Position numbers and translations under genes: made by a program. 64,000 nt of DNA, from NCBI RefSeq assembly GCF_000695795.1, contig NZ_JNCA01000003.1, forward strand, positions 1 to 64,000, written 5' to 3'. Numbering within the stretch: position 1 is the first letter of the stretch; every line of letters starts with the position of its first letter. The notes under the pieces are model-generated. The model saw only the letters and a program-made list of their open reading frames with translations, ran no database searches and had not been told where the DNA came from. Of this stretch, positions 1 to 8,999 are shown in pieces. This DNA is from Flavobacterium seoulense. Its GTDB lineage: Bacteria > Bacteroidota > Bacteroidia > Flavobacteriales > Flavobacteriaceae.

Positions 1-113
1 AAACTATTTTAATAAAGTATTTATAGCATTTAAAAACTTTATCTATTTAGTAAATTAAATGATGAATGTAAAATACGCTAAAAAAATAAAGGAATTTAGA
101 TATTTTTAAATAG

Positions 114-153
114 AAATAGGCTGTCCAAAAATAATTTTCAGACAGCCTATTTT
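114..153 (-). terminator. Intrinsic terminator after the CAZyme operon
   Basis: A perfect 12-bp stem (AAATAGGCTGTC at 114-125 pairing with GACAGCCTATTT at 141-152) encloses a 15-nt loop. It lies about 55 bp past the stop codon of the GH2 gene and is flanked by T runs on both strands, so it should end leftward transcription. The preceding bases 1-113 are AT-rich and show no gene. Confidence 0.8.
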
Positions 154-209
154 TATTAAATTATTTATTAACCGATGAATATTGTTCTCTGTTTGAGAAT
201 TTCTCTTCT

Positions 210-3035
210 TTACTTCGGTGTACCAAAAAAGAAATGAAGAGTACGTTCTTTAGCTTCATTAATTTTATTCAAATCACTTGATGGTCCAAGACCTTTAACA
301 GCATTATTACTAACGGCGGCTTTAGAACCTATAGGCGGAATAGCATCCAGAAACGAAATATCTCCTGTAGGCAATACTGGTGTTTTACTATCGGCATTGA
401 TTCCATAAAAATCAAATAATCTTACAAACAAATCTTTGTCTGGAGAAGCAATGGTAAATCTTCCCATTTGTGTACTAAATTCCATCCATACAATATCTGA
501 ATAATAACCTTTGAACTCAGGATAAATCCATGGTGTACTTCCTGTTTCGGTATTATTATTGATGTTTTGATAAACATTTGTAGTTACTCCCTGCATGCGG
601 TTTTTCCAGACACGACCTGGTCCCTGACCTAGCCATTTTACACTGTTTACCAATCCTTGCGGATAATTAAAACTAATTCCTGCAAAAGGATAACTACCAT
701 TTAAGGTATATTTATAATTCATTTCCAGCCATCCGTTAGTATGCATTTTCCAACGCACATAAGATAAATCGCCACTGTAATTAAATTCTACAATATAAGT
801 ATCCCCTTCTTTGAAATGCTTAATATTCGTTACCGTTGCATTTCCGCTGACCAAAACAGGACCATTTTCAAAAGGCAATTTCGGACTCTTATCATTCTCT
901 AATTTGGTAATCATCCCAGTTTTAGTATCGAAACTTACGGCAATTTCACCACCTTTCACAGTAAGTATATTATTTTCTTCTTTAGCTGAAACCTCATCTT
1001 TTTTAGATACAGATACAGTCAGCAAAGTTGCTATTAAAGTTTTATTCGACTTAATTTTCCAGACCCAACGGTAAATTTCATTCTTATCAGAATCATAAGC
1101 TGTAACCGCCAGCGCATCATTATTCTTCCAGTCTTTTGGCAAACTTAACTGTAAATTTCCTTTGGCCGTTGGGTTAATATCAGGAGATTTAATAGTTCCT
1201 TGTTGATTTACAACATATCCCGACTGCATGTCATTCACACTTCGAAAGTTAATTAGTTCATAACTAAAACTACATTCCTTAAAATTGGTAAAATGATAAC
1301 GATTTTCTACTGGGATTTCGCCTTTGAAATTTTCAGGTAACTCTTTTAACGTAATTCTAACTGGAGAATATATTTCTTTGATTGCATTATAACTCGCTTC
1401 TTTTTGACGATGCGGACCAACAACTCCATCAGCGGCATTATTGGCATTAACATCAACCATATTATTGAAATCAGTACGCGTAATTCCTTCATCGGCAAAG
1501 CTCCAGATGAAACCTCCACCACCATGTTTTCCATTCCATTGTAATTCCCAATAATCTGCCAAAGCAGCTGCAGCTCCTCCATCATGCATAGCGTGAAGAA
1601 ATTCAGTTGGCATATGGATGTTTTCACTCTTTTCGCTCACTAATTCCTTAGTACTTTCATAACCTTCATAGTGATTACAATCGATACCGTTAATTGCATT
1701 TCCTGGTTTGTGATGTGCATGAATTACGGTTCTGTTTGATAAATCATATTTTGCAAAATCATCATCGAAGTCAAAATTATGTCCGCCTTCGTTTCCATTA
1801 CTCCAAAAGATAATTGATGGATGGTTAGTATCTCTAATTACCATTTCTTTTACCAGAGGAGTTCCAGCTTGAGTACTGTATGCTTTTTGCCAGCCTGCTA
1901 ATTCATTTATTACATAAAGTCCAAGAGAGTCGCAAACACGCAGAAAATTTTTATCCGGAGGATAATGCGAACAACGAACAGCGTTCATATTCATCCCTTT
2001 TATCAATTTTACGTCTAATAAATCAGCTTCAGGATAAGTAGCACGACCATATTCCGGCCACATCACATGACGGTTGATGCCTTTCATTTTTACTTTTACA
2101 CCATTAATATAAACTCCGTCCAACTTTCTTACTTCGATAGTTCTGAAACCAAATTTATCCTCGGTGGTATAAATCGTATTATTTCCTTTTTTAAGATGTA
2201 CTCTAAGTTTGTATAAATTGGGCGTTTCGGCATTCCATAACAATGGTTTTTGCACTTTTGTTTTGACAGCAATAACAGAATCGTTTGTTGTTTTTGTAAC
2301 ATTCGTTTCAATTATTTTTCCTTTAGTATCAATTATTTCGGTAACAATTTCAGCACTGGAAACAGCTTTGTTCAAATGCACATTCATATTGAAACTTCCA
2401 TCAGCTTTTGCATCAATAGATGTCCATGAAATATTTTCTTTTGGAACGGCTTCCAAATAAACTGGACGGTAAATACCTCCAAAAATCCAATAATCGGCTA
2501 AACGTTCAGCGCCATTGATTGATTTATCAGCCGACATTTTACTAACTGTTACTTCTAATAAATTAGAGACTCCATATTGTAATTTATCACTAATATTATA
2601 TTTAAAACGATAAAAAGCTCCCTGATGAATCCCTCCTGCTGATTTTCCATTAATCTTAACATCGGTATCAGTCATAGAACCTTCAAAAACAATATTTATT
2701 TCTTTGTTTTTCCAATCAGCAGGTACAGTAAATTGTAATTTATACAAGCCTTTTTCGTCAGCAAACTGAAAATTCTTTCCGTAATTTACATTATCTCTAC
2801 CAAAGTTATAATTACCAAATCCTTGTTGTTCCCAGTTAGAAGGGACTTGGATAGTTGTCCATTTGCCACTATTACGACCTCCTGTACAAAAGAAATCCCA
2901 GTTTTTGGTATGCGTAGCATCGGTACCTGAAAGATATTGAATTTGTTTTTTTGCATTGGATTGGGCTATTGAATTTAAAGCACAAAGCAATAGCAAAGCA
3001 AAGTTGAAATGCTTAATTTTTAAAAATTGTTTCAT
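210..3035 (-). CDS. Exported GH2 family beta-glycosidase (beta-galactosidase/glucuronidase type)
   Basis: Glycoside hydrolase family 2 enzyme that removes a beta-linked sugar from oligosaccharides, probably in the periplasm. A signal peptide (residues 1-24, ending SIAQ) precedes a jelly-roll sugar-binding domain (about 60-200), an immunoglobulin-like domain (about 200-305) and the TIM barrel (about 305-560). The acid/base glutamate is E416 in WSNGNEGG and the likely nucleophile is E478 in MPTEF. The last third holds a LacZ-domain-5-like beta-sandwich with the sequence LGQGPGRVW. The 941-residue length suits a LacZ-like member. It is the last gene of the operon, 133 bp after the esterase gene. 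Substrate cannot be read from sequence: galactosidase, glucuronidase or galacturonidase activity are all possible. Confidence 0.9.
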   Translation of the reverse strand: MKQFLKIKHFNFALLLLCALNSIAQSNAKKQIQYLSGTDATHTKNWDFFCTGGRNSGKWTTIQVPSNWEQQGFGNYNFGRDNVNYGKNFQFADEKGLYKLQFTVPADWKNKEINIVFEGSMTDTDVKINGKSAGGIHQGAFYRFKYNISDKLQYGVSNLLEVTVSKMSADKSINGAERLADYWIFGGIYRPVYLEAVPKENISWTSIDAKADGSFNMNVHLNKAVSSAEIVTEIIDTKGKIIETNVTKTTNDSVIAVKTKVQKPLLWNAETPNLYKLRVHLKKGNNTIYTTEDKFGFRTIEVRKLDGVYINGVKVKMKGINRHVMWPEYGRATYPEADLLDVKLIKGMNMNAVRCSHYPPDKNFLRVCDSLGLYVINELAGWQKAYSTQAGTPLVKEMVIRDTNHPSIIFWSNGNEGGHNFDFDDDFAKYDLSNRTVIHAHHKPGNAINGIDCNHYEGYESTKELVSEKSENIHMPTEFLHAMHDGGAAAALADYWELQWNGKHGGGGFIWSFADEGITRTDFNNMVDVNANNAADGVVGPHRQKEASYNAIKEIYSPVRITLKELPENFKGEIPVENRYHFTNFKECSFSYELINFRSVNDMQSGYVVNQQGTIKSPDINPTAKGNLQLSLPKDWKNNDALAVTAYDSDKNEIYRWVWKIKSNKTLIATLLTVSVSKKDEVSAKEENNILTVKGGEIAVSFDTKTGMITKLENDKSPKLPFENGPVLVSGNATVTNIKHFKEGDTYIVEFNYSGDLSYVRWKMHTNGWLEMNYKYTLNGSYPFAGISFNYPQGLVNSVKWLGQGPGRVWKNRMQGVTTNVYQNINNNTETGSTPWIYPEFKGYYSDIVWMEFSTQMGRFTIASPDKDLFVRLFDFYGINADSKTPVLPTGDISFLDAIPPIGSKAAVSNNAVKGLGPSSDLNKINEAKERTLHFFFGTPK

Positions 3036-3168
3036 TAAAAAAATATTTAGAACCTTAGTTCATTAATTCATTATTATTTGTTTCAAAATAATTTTTTAAA
3101 ACAAAATTCAGATTAAGAAAGTGTTTGATCTATTTATAAAGTTATATACGCTCAATGGATTCCTGCTT

Positions 3169-4737
3169 TTACCAATTATCTGTTCTGAAATGAGATGTCC
3201 AAAGACCATCTTTGTTCATCAAACTGGCAGGAGGATTAGTTCCCCAGCAATAACGAACTGCAACAGGTTTTGTTACTTCGGGACTGGATACGATAATTTT
3301 TTCGCCTTTAATTTCAGCGTTTGCCGTTACCCACTTTTTATCTTCGCCGCAAATAGCAAAACCTGTCAGCTTATTATCTTTAGCCACCAATCCTTTGCCT
3401 ACATGATCAAAACTTAATTCAACTGTATTATTATTCAGCTTGTAGCTTTTATACACAGGACCTGAATAATTTATTTTTTCGCCATAAGCCTTGGTTCTGG
3501 CAATTAAACCTAATCGATATCCAATAGCTTGTTTATTTTTCGGATGAATATTTCCAGGTTCATCGCCAGCATTTTCGATAGCGACTACCATTCCGGTATT
3601 TTTTACAGATAGATTTTGTAATTGAGCTTCGCGAACAGTCATCATAGATCCATCTTCAACCGGTTTTTGCATCGGCTTACCATAGTTAGCCAACTGAACG
3701 TATAAAAATGGAAAATCACCCACTTGGAATTTAGAACGCCAATTAGCGATAAGTGTTTCCATAATTTCACGATAGAGTTTAGCCGAAGGACCATTCGACT
3801 CGCCTTGGTACCACAATGCTCCTTTTATAGCATAAGGAGCCAGAGGAGCAATCATACCGTTATAACATACAAATGGATTGTGCTGATCGTTAGCCGGATT
3901 CGGATTACCAGGAGCTTTACGTACTTTGGCATTAACATCACCCGCTGCTGCCTGTGAAACCGCTAAATCACCTTTGAACTTTGCTAAATCGGTTCGGTAT
4001 TTAGACATTATCACCGTACTATCAGCAACAAACTTATCCATTTTAGCAGCATAAGCATCCAAAAGAGGTTTTAGGTTAGGTTGTGCTTCTAATGCTTCTT
4101 TGCTAATCCAGGTCTCGGCCGTGCTGGCACCGTAAGATGAAGTAAGTAAACCTACCGGAATTTTATATTTCTGATAAATTTCACGAGCAAAAAAATAAGC
4201 TACAGCAGATTGATGCCCAATAGTTTCTGGCGAACACACTTCCCATTTTGCTACAGCATTCGTTTTTACAGTTTGTGAAGGTGTATATTCTACATCAAAA
4301 AAACGAATAAGCGGAAATTTGGCATTAGCAACTTCTTCGGCTTCGTTAGTTACTCCACACCAGTAACGGGTTTCTTTAGCAACTGTCATGTGCATATTGG
4401 ACTGTCCGCTGCACAACCATACATCGCCCACATATACATCATTGTAGATAATACGGTTCTTACCGGAAATTTCCATTTTGTAAGGCCCTCCTGCTTTTTG
4501 TTTTGGAAGTTTTATCATCCAGTTACCATTACCATCAGCCTTTACGGCAACCGACTTACCATTAAGCGAAACCGTTACCGATTCGTTTATTGATGCCGTT
4601 CCCCAAACCGGAATTGGAACTTCACGCTGTAATACCATGTGATCATTAAACAAGCTGTTTGGTTTAATTTGTGCCATTATCAGGTTACTGATAAAAATCA
4701 TCAGCATAACAGCTAAAATCGAAGTTTTATTTTTCAT
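3169..4737 (-). CDS. Exported sialate O-acetylesterase-like SGNH hydrolase
   Basis: SGNH-type esterase of the sialate 9-O-acetylesterase (SASA) family. In plant-polysaccharide loci such enzymes remove acetyl groups from xylan or pectin so that glycosidases can proceed. Signal peptide 1-22 (ends MAQ). An N-terminal beta-sandwich is followed by the catalytic block: nucleophile S113 in GQSNM, the family motif LWYQGESN in mid-protein, and the late D..xxH motif in DEPGNIHPKNK. Length of 522 residues is normal. It sits 61 bp downstream of the GH28 gene in the same orientation. Sialic acid itself is an unlikely substrate here because the neighbours act on uronic-acid glycans; that is an inference from context. 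Confidence 0.88.
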   Translation of the reverse strand: MKNKTSILAVMLMIFISNLIMAQIKPNSLFNDHMVLQREVPIPVWGTASINESVTVSLNGKSVAVKADGNGNWMIKLPKQKAGGPYKMEISGKNRIIYNDVYVGDVWLCSGQSNMHMTVAKETRYWCGVTNEAEEVANAKFPLIRFFDVEYTPSQTVKTNAVAKWEVCSPETIGHQSAVAYFFAREIYQKYKIPVGLLTSSYGASTAETWISKEALEAQPNLKPLLDAYAAKMDKFVADSTVIMSKYRTDLAKFKGDLAVSQAAAGDVNAKVRKAPGNPNPANDQHNPFVCYNGMIAPLAPYAIKGALWYQGESNGPSAKLYREIMETLIANWRSKFQVGDFPFLYVQLANYGKPMQKPVEDGSMMTVREAQLQNLSVKNTGMVVAIENAGDEPGNIHPKNKQAIGYRLGLIARTKAYGEKINYSGPVYKSYKLNNNTVELSFDHVGKGLVAKDNKLTGFAICGEDKKWVTANAEIKGEKIIVSSPEVTKPVAVRYCWGTNPPASLMNKDGLWTSHFRTDNW

Positions 4738-4798
4738 AATTTGATTAAATATATTTTAATTGGTTGAGTTAATTAGATAAAAGTTTAAAGTTGGATTT

Positions 4799-6232
4799 TT
4801 ATTTTTTCTTATCAAGGTTGTACTTAAAAAGTTCTCCGTTAATAACAACATTTTCTAATTGCATGTTTTTTACATGGTCAATTTTCAATGGCGTTTTGAT
4901 ACCATTAAAATTACAATTAACCACTTTTAAATTTTCAATTGGAGATGCTTCGTAGGCATTAACCCAAATAGCATAATCGCCACCTTTTTCGACATTTAAG
5001 TTTTCTACCCAAATATTGCGAATTGTAGGTATAAAATCTCCCGGATTTTCATAAAACATATTGAAATGAATCGCCGATTCTCCATAACTTCCCACCTGAA
5101 TATCTTTTAAAAATATATTTTCAATAATTCCTCCTCTTGAAGATGACGTTTTAACACGAAGCACTCTGTCAAGATTTTTACTATCCATTTTACAGTTAAC
5201 AGCATAAATATTTTTAGCTCCTCCGGCAATTTCGCTACCTATTACAATTCCGCCATGACCATCTTTCATAATACAGCCTTCAATGATATGATTTTCGGCT
5301 GGCTTTTTATTTCCTCTTCCGTCTTCATCACGACCTGATTTGATAGCAATACAATCATCTCCGGTATCAAAATAACAATCCTTTATTAACACATTTTTGC
5401 AGGCATCCGGATCACAGCCATCAGTATTGGGACCATGAGATATAAATTGCACTTTTTCAAAAATCACATTTTCGCACATTACAGGGCTGGCAAACCACAT
5501 AGGAGAATCAATCAGTTTTACTTCAGAAATCAAAATATTTTTGCAGTTATAAGGCTGAATCATATAGGGTCTTAAATAATGACCATCACCAAAAATTCGT
5601 TTCCTTGGGTCTGCCTTTTGTTTCATTAAAACATGCAGACTATCTCTGGCTATAAACTGATTAGGATCTCCTTTTTTCCATCCATAAGAGGTACGCCCTT
5701 TCCACGGCCACCAGTTATTTTTATCTGCATTTCCATTGATTGTTCCGCTCCCTGTGATGGCAATATTTTTTTCACCATAAGCATAAATTTGTGGTGAATA
5801 GTTCATACAGTCCATACCTTCCCAGCGTGTCAAAACAATTGGATAATCTTTAGTATCTCGTGAAAAAGTAATCGTTGCACCTTCGCTTACAACTAAGTTC
5901 ACATTGCTTTTTAGATAGATAGGACCTGTGAGAAAGTTTCCTGTAGTAACTATTACTTTTCCTCCTCCAGCTTTATTACAAGTTTCAATAGCTTTTTTAA
6001 AAGCTTCGGTATTTTTAGTTACTCCATCGCCTTTTGCTCCAAAATCAGTTACTAAATATTCTTTATTTTTGAATACAGGAGCTTTAATCAATTTCTTAAT
6101 TTGTTCCATTTCTTTCAAAGCTTCTTTTGAAGATGACCAAAATTTAGACTGTTCATTTTGGCTAAAAGCCATAAAACCAATAAAACAGCAAAAGAGTACA
6201 ATGTTTTTTTTAAAATTATTTTTGAACTTCAT
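4799..6232 (-). CDS. Exported GH28 polygalacturonase-family enzyme
   Basis: Glycoside hydrolase family 28 right-handed beta-helix enzyme hydrolysing alpha-galacturonide or rhamnogalacturonan linkages, acting outside the cytoplasm. Signal peptide 1-24 ends FSQ. Residues 60-75 carry the pectate-lyase-superfamily opening (VTDFGAKGDGVTKNTEAF). All family catalytic motifs are present: NTDG (269-272), GDD (291-293), GHGG (325-328) and RVK (359-361) in place of the usual RIK. The 477 residues are complete for an exo-type member. Only 11 bp separate it from the GH115 gene upstream, so the two are almost certainly co-transcribed. Exo versus endo action is not decided by what can be seen. Confidence 0.92.
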   Translation of the reverse strand: MKFKNNFKKNIVLFCCFIGFMAFSQNEQSKFWSSSKEALKEMEQIKKLIKAPVFKNKEYLVTDFGAKGDGVTKNTEAFKKAIETCNKAGGGKVIVTTGNFLTGPIYLKSNVNLVVSEGATITFSRDTKDYPIVLTRWEGMDCMNYSPQIYAYGEKNIAITGSGTINGNADKNNWWPWKGRTSYGWKKGDPNQFIARDSLHVLMKQKADPRKRIFGDGHYLRPYMIQPYNCKNILISEVKLIDSPMWFASPVMCENVIFEKVQFISHGPNTDGCDPDACKNVLIKDCYFDTGDDCIAIKSGRDEDGRGNKKPAENHIIEGCIMKDGHGGIVIGSEIAGGAKNIYAVNCKMDSKNLDRVLRVKTSSSRGGIIENIFLKDIQVGSYGESAIHFNMFYENPGDFIPTIRNIWVENLNVEKGGDYAIWVNAYEASPIENLKVVNCNFNGIKTPLKIDHVKNMQLENVVINGELFKYNLDKKK

Positions 6233-6243
6233 TCTGTAACTTT

Positions 6244-8832
6244 TTATAATTTGTTAATATCAATTTGGCTTAAAGCCAATCCTGTATCTTGCAAATAAAT
6301 ACGAATTGTTGTTTGACCTTCTTTATCAATGTTAAATTTAATTTTTTTATCAACATATCCTCTCACCACACTTAAAGTCCAGTTTTTATCTTTCTTAGAT
6401 GTATCAGCATCGACAAATTGTGGAACTTGCTGATTGATAACAACTGCAAAATTCAATTTACGTTCGTTATTAATTGTTTTTGTTGGAAGACTTTTAAGTG
6501 ATAAATCATATTCTCCAGCTTTTAAATTTACAATATATTCAACATAAGGAGCTTTAGTATATTCGTCATTTTTAAATGACTTTCCTGTAAACGGAAAACG
6601 AGATATACTTTCACCGTTTAATCCTAATCCGTCAACAGTAATAATTTTTTCTGAAGCAATATCTAGCTTATTTTTATAACTAGAAGCATTTAAAGAAATT
6701 AAATTATCTGAATTTGCAGCTTCAATTGTAGTAATTACTTTTTCTATATATCTTCTGTCAAATGGCTGCGGATTACGTAACGAATCACTTAAAATCTCTG
6801 GATTTGCAATTTTAGGCATCGCATAAGTTTCCAAATTTCTTGGAGCGTGAGTAATAATGCCATCCCATTTCCCATTTTCTATTTCTTTATTGTAATGATG
6901 TGTTAGACTAATAATTTGTTCCAAAGCATTTTTTGCTTTTTGCGAATAATCTAAAGCTAATTTTTTATTGGTCTCAGCAACTTCTAAACTCATTTGGGCA
7001 TAAAAGAATTTCTGATTCATTAATGCTGCTCCTTTCGCAGGATATTCAATTAATTCAAAATAAGCACTTTTAAGGTATTCCGGAATACGTTTTTTAAGTT
7101 TGTCTACTTTCGTTACCAAATCAACATAAGCCGCTAATCGCTTATTTTTAGCTTCAGCATCAAAATGTAACATTCCCATGTGTTCTGGTTTTCCATCTTG
7201 AGCTAATTGATAATACTGATTTTTAATCGCAGCAATTTCATTAGCAAATGCAGCACCAAATGTTTCTGTTGCCCAATGTTGAACGTATTGAATAGCATTT
7301 TCAGGTGTCCATTTTTTGGCATCCCAAGCCATGTCTAGAAAAAACTGAGTTTCTAATTCGGCTGGTTTGATATCTCCTACATTCACAACCCAAAATTTAT
7401 CGGCTCCAAATTGATAGGCTTTTGTCATTTCATAAGATACCAAAGAAGGAGAATTTGTAGACAACCAAGTGTAATCATGAGGTCCGCCTAAGTACGAAAG
7501 ATGATAGTAAATTCCGCTGGAACCACTTCTTTTTTGCTCTTCGGTATTTGACAATTGACGAATGTATCCAAAGTTATCATCTGTCCAAACCAAAGTCACA
7601 TCATCCGGTACTTTCAAGCCTCCTTTATACAAATCTAAAACTTCTTTATACGGACAAAATATTTGCAAAGCATTTGTTGGAGCTCCAAAATACTTCGTAA
7701 AAAGGCTTCTTTGGTCACCAATAATATTTTCGACCAAATTTATTTTACCCTCTTTAGTTGTAGGTCCTGTAATTTCGCCATCACGCACACCACGCATTCC
7801 TACCGTGTACATAGATTCATAATTTTTAGCTTCATTTACACGATCTTCCCAATATTGATAAACTTCAGATTTATTGGTATCATAACGGTATTCTCCTGGT
7901 TTTCGACCATATTCATTTTCAAAATTATGCTGCCATTCAAAAGTATTACTGCGTAACATCATATCACAATGTGTCGATCCTATTACAATTGCATATCGAT
8001 CAGCAACAACGGGATTTTGTTTGTAAAACCAAAAAGCTTTAGTAGAATCATGCATCGCAGGCCAGATTAAATTAGCTTTTAATCGAAGTAATAATTCGAA
8101 AACCTTAGCATAAGTTTTTGGACCAATATCTTTAATATCAGTATCCATATTTTTAGCTGCCCAAGGATGTAAACCCCAATCTTCATCATTGATAAAAATT
8201 CCTCTATATTTAACAGAGGGTTCTTTTGAAACAAATCTTCCTGGTAAAACATACAACTCTTTTTGCTGTTTTGGTTTCACATCAGCCCAGTAAACCCAAG
8301 GAGAAACACCTGATTTTTTAGAAATTTCGAATAAACCATAAGCAGTTCCTCTTCTATCGCTACCTGCTATGATTAAGGCTTGTTTTACACCAGACATCGG
8401 TGCATTAACTGTTGAAATACAATACGATTCCCATTTATTTTGAACAGCACTAACATCTATTTTTCCAGCTTTAATCAACTCATCAATAACTTTTGATTTT
8501 CCAATAGTTCCAGCGATAATCAAATAATCATCATTTTGAATCTGATGTATAATTTTGGATTCAGTTCCACTAATCAATTTAAAATCAGCTGCAACAGCTT
8601 TGGCAACAAGATTTACCACTTCAGCATCAGATTTATCAATAAGTATCGAAGGAACTTTTCCATTTTGAATTAATGGAAATCCTGATTTTGTTGCTTGAGA
8701 AACTATCTCTAATTGATCGGTTTTAGACTGAGCAAAGACTGTAACAAATCCAACACAGAAAAAAAATAGAAACGTTAAATAACTGACCGAATTTTGTTTT
8801 TTGAAAAGAGTAAATGATGGTTTAAAATTCAT
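6244..8832 (-). CDS. Exported GH115 family glycosidase (alpha-glucuronidase type)
   Basis: Glycoside hydrolase family 115 protein. Characterised members remove (4-O-methyl-)glucuronic acid side chains from glucuronoxylan. A long-n-region signal peptide ends around residue 35 (VFAQ). The family hallmark RGIFINDEDWG starts at residue 210 and is followed by GPKTYAKVFELLLRLKAN and NLIWPAMHDSTKAFW, which form the active-site core of the barrel. An all-helical segment (about 540-680) and a C-terminal beta-sandwich (about 750-862) follow. The length of 862 is in the family range. It is the promoter-proximal gene of the four-gene operon, with a predicted promoter and an inverted repeat just upstream. 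Together with GH28 it points to a uronic-acid-rich substrate. Confidence 0.9.
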   Translation of the reverse strand: MNFKPSFTLFKKQNSVSYLTFLFFFCVGFVTVFAQSKTDQLEIVSQATKSGFPLIQNGKVPSILIDKSDAEVVNLVAKAVAADFKLISGTESKIIHQIQNDDYLIIAGTIGKSKVIDELIKAGKIDVSAVQNKWESYCISTVNAPMSGVKQALIIAGSDRRGTAYGLFEISKKSGVSPWVYWADVKPKQQKELYVLPGRFVSKEPSVKYRGIFINDEDWGLHPWAAKNMDTDIKDIGPKTYAKVFELLLRLKANLIWPAMHDSTKAFWFYKQNPVVADRYAIVIGSTHCDMMLRSNTFEWQHNFENEYGRKPGEYRYDTNKSEVYQYWEDRVNEAKNYESMYTVGMRGVRDGEITGPTTKEGKINLVENIIGDQRSLFTKYFGAPTNALQIFCPYKEVLDLYKGGLKVPDDVTLVWTDDNFGYIRQLSNTEEQKRSGSSGIYYHLSYLGGPHDYTWLSTNSPSLVSYEMTKAYQFGADKFWVVNVGDIKPAELETQFFLDMAWDAKKWTPENAIQYVQHWATETFGAAFANEIAAIKNQYYQLAQDGKPEHMGMLHFDAEAKNKRLAAYVDLVTKVDKLKKRIPEYLKSAYFELIEYPAKGAALMNQKFFYAQMSLEVAETNKKLALDYSQKAKNALEQIISLTHHYNKEIENGKWDGIITHAPRNLETYAMPKIANPEILSDSLRNPQPFDRRYIEKVITTIEAANSDNLISLNASSYKNKLDIASEKIITVDGLGLNGESISRFPFTGKSFKNDEYTKAPYVEYIVNLKAGEYDLSLKSLPTKTINNERKLNFAVVINQQVPQFVDADTSKKDKNWTLSVVRGYVDKKIKFNIDKEGQTTIRIYLQDTGLALSQIDINKL

Positions 8833-8894
8833 AACTACATTTGATTTGATTAAGATTTTTAAGTTCTGGAAAATGATTTTCCTATTCCTTAATT

Positions 8895-8902
8895 CAAATA
8901 TA
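8895..8902 (-). promoter_or_regulatory. Predicted -7 box for the CAZyme operon
   Basis: On the minus strand the sequence reads TATATTTG, an exact match to the Bacteroidota -7 consensus TAnnTTTG, 63 bp before the GH115 start. The -33 element is poor (TTTA about 17 nt upstream instead of TTTG), which fits a promoter that needs an activator. Confidence 0.5.
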
Positions 8903-8926
8903 GTTAGCTGCTTTTTTTTAAAGCCT

Positions 8927-8954
8927 TTTTGGACTGCTCAAAGTCCGTCCAAAA
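8927..8954. promoter_or_regulatory. Inverted repeat, candidate activator site for the CAZyme operon
   Basis: TTTTGGAC at 8927-8934 and GTCCAAAA at 8947-8954 form a perfect 8-bp inverted repeat with a 12-bp spacer; a nested GGACT/AGTCC pair lies inside. It begins about 25 bp upstream of the TATATTTG box, where an activator would bind, and it lacks a T tail on either strand, so it does not look like a terminator. Which regulator binds is unknown; the adjacent membrane regulator gene is the first candidate. Confidence 0.45.
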
Positions 8955-8999
8955 TTATGTACGTGATAGTAACACTGAAATTTAGACGATTATGGATTT

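Noticed and set aside
5928..6239. Plus-strand open frame of 103 codons over the GH28 start
   Set aside because: It is antisense to a well-supported gene, has no recognisable motif and reads as a shadow frame.
8927..8954. Inverted repeat as the terminator of the membrane regulator gene
   Set aside because: No T run follows the stem on either strand; the location before a -7 box suits an operator better.
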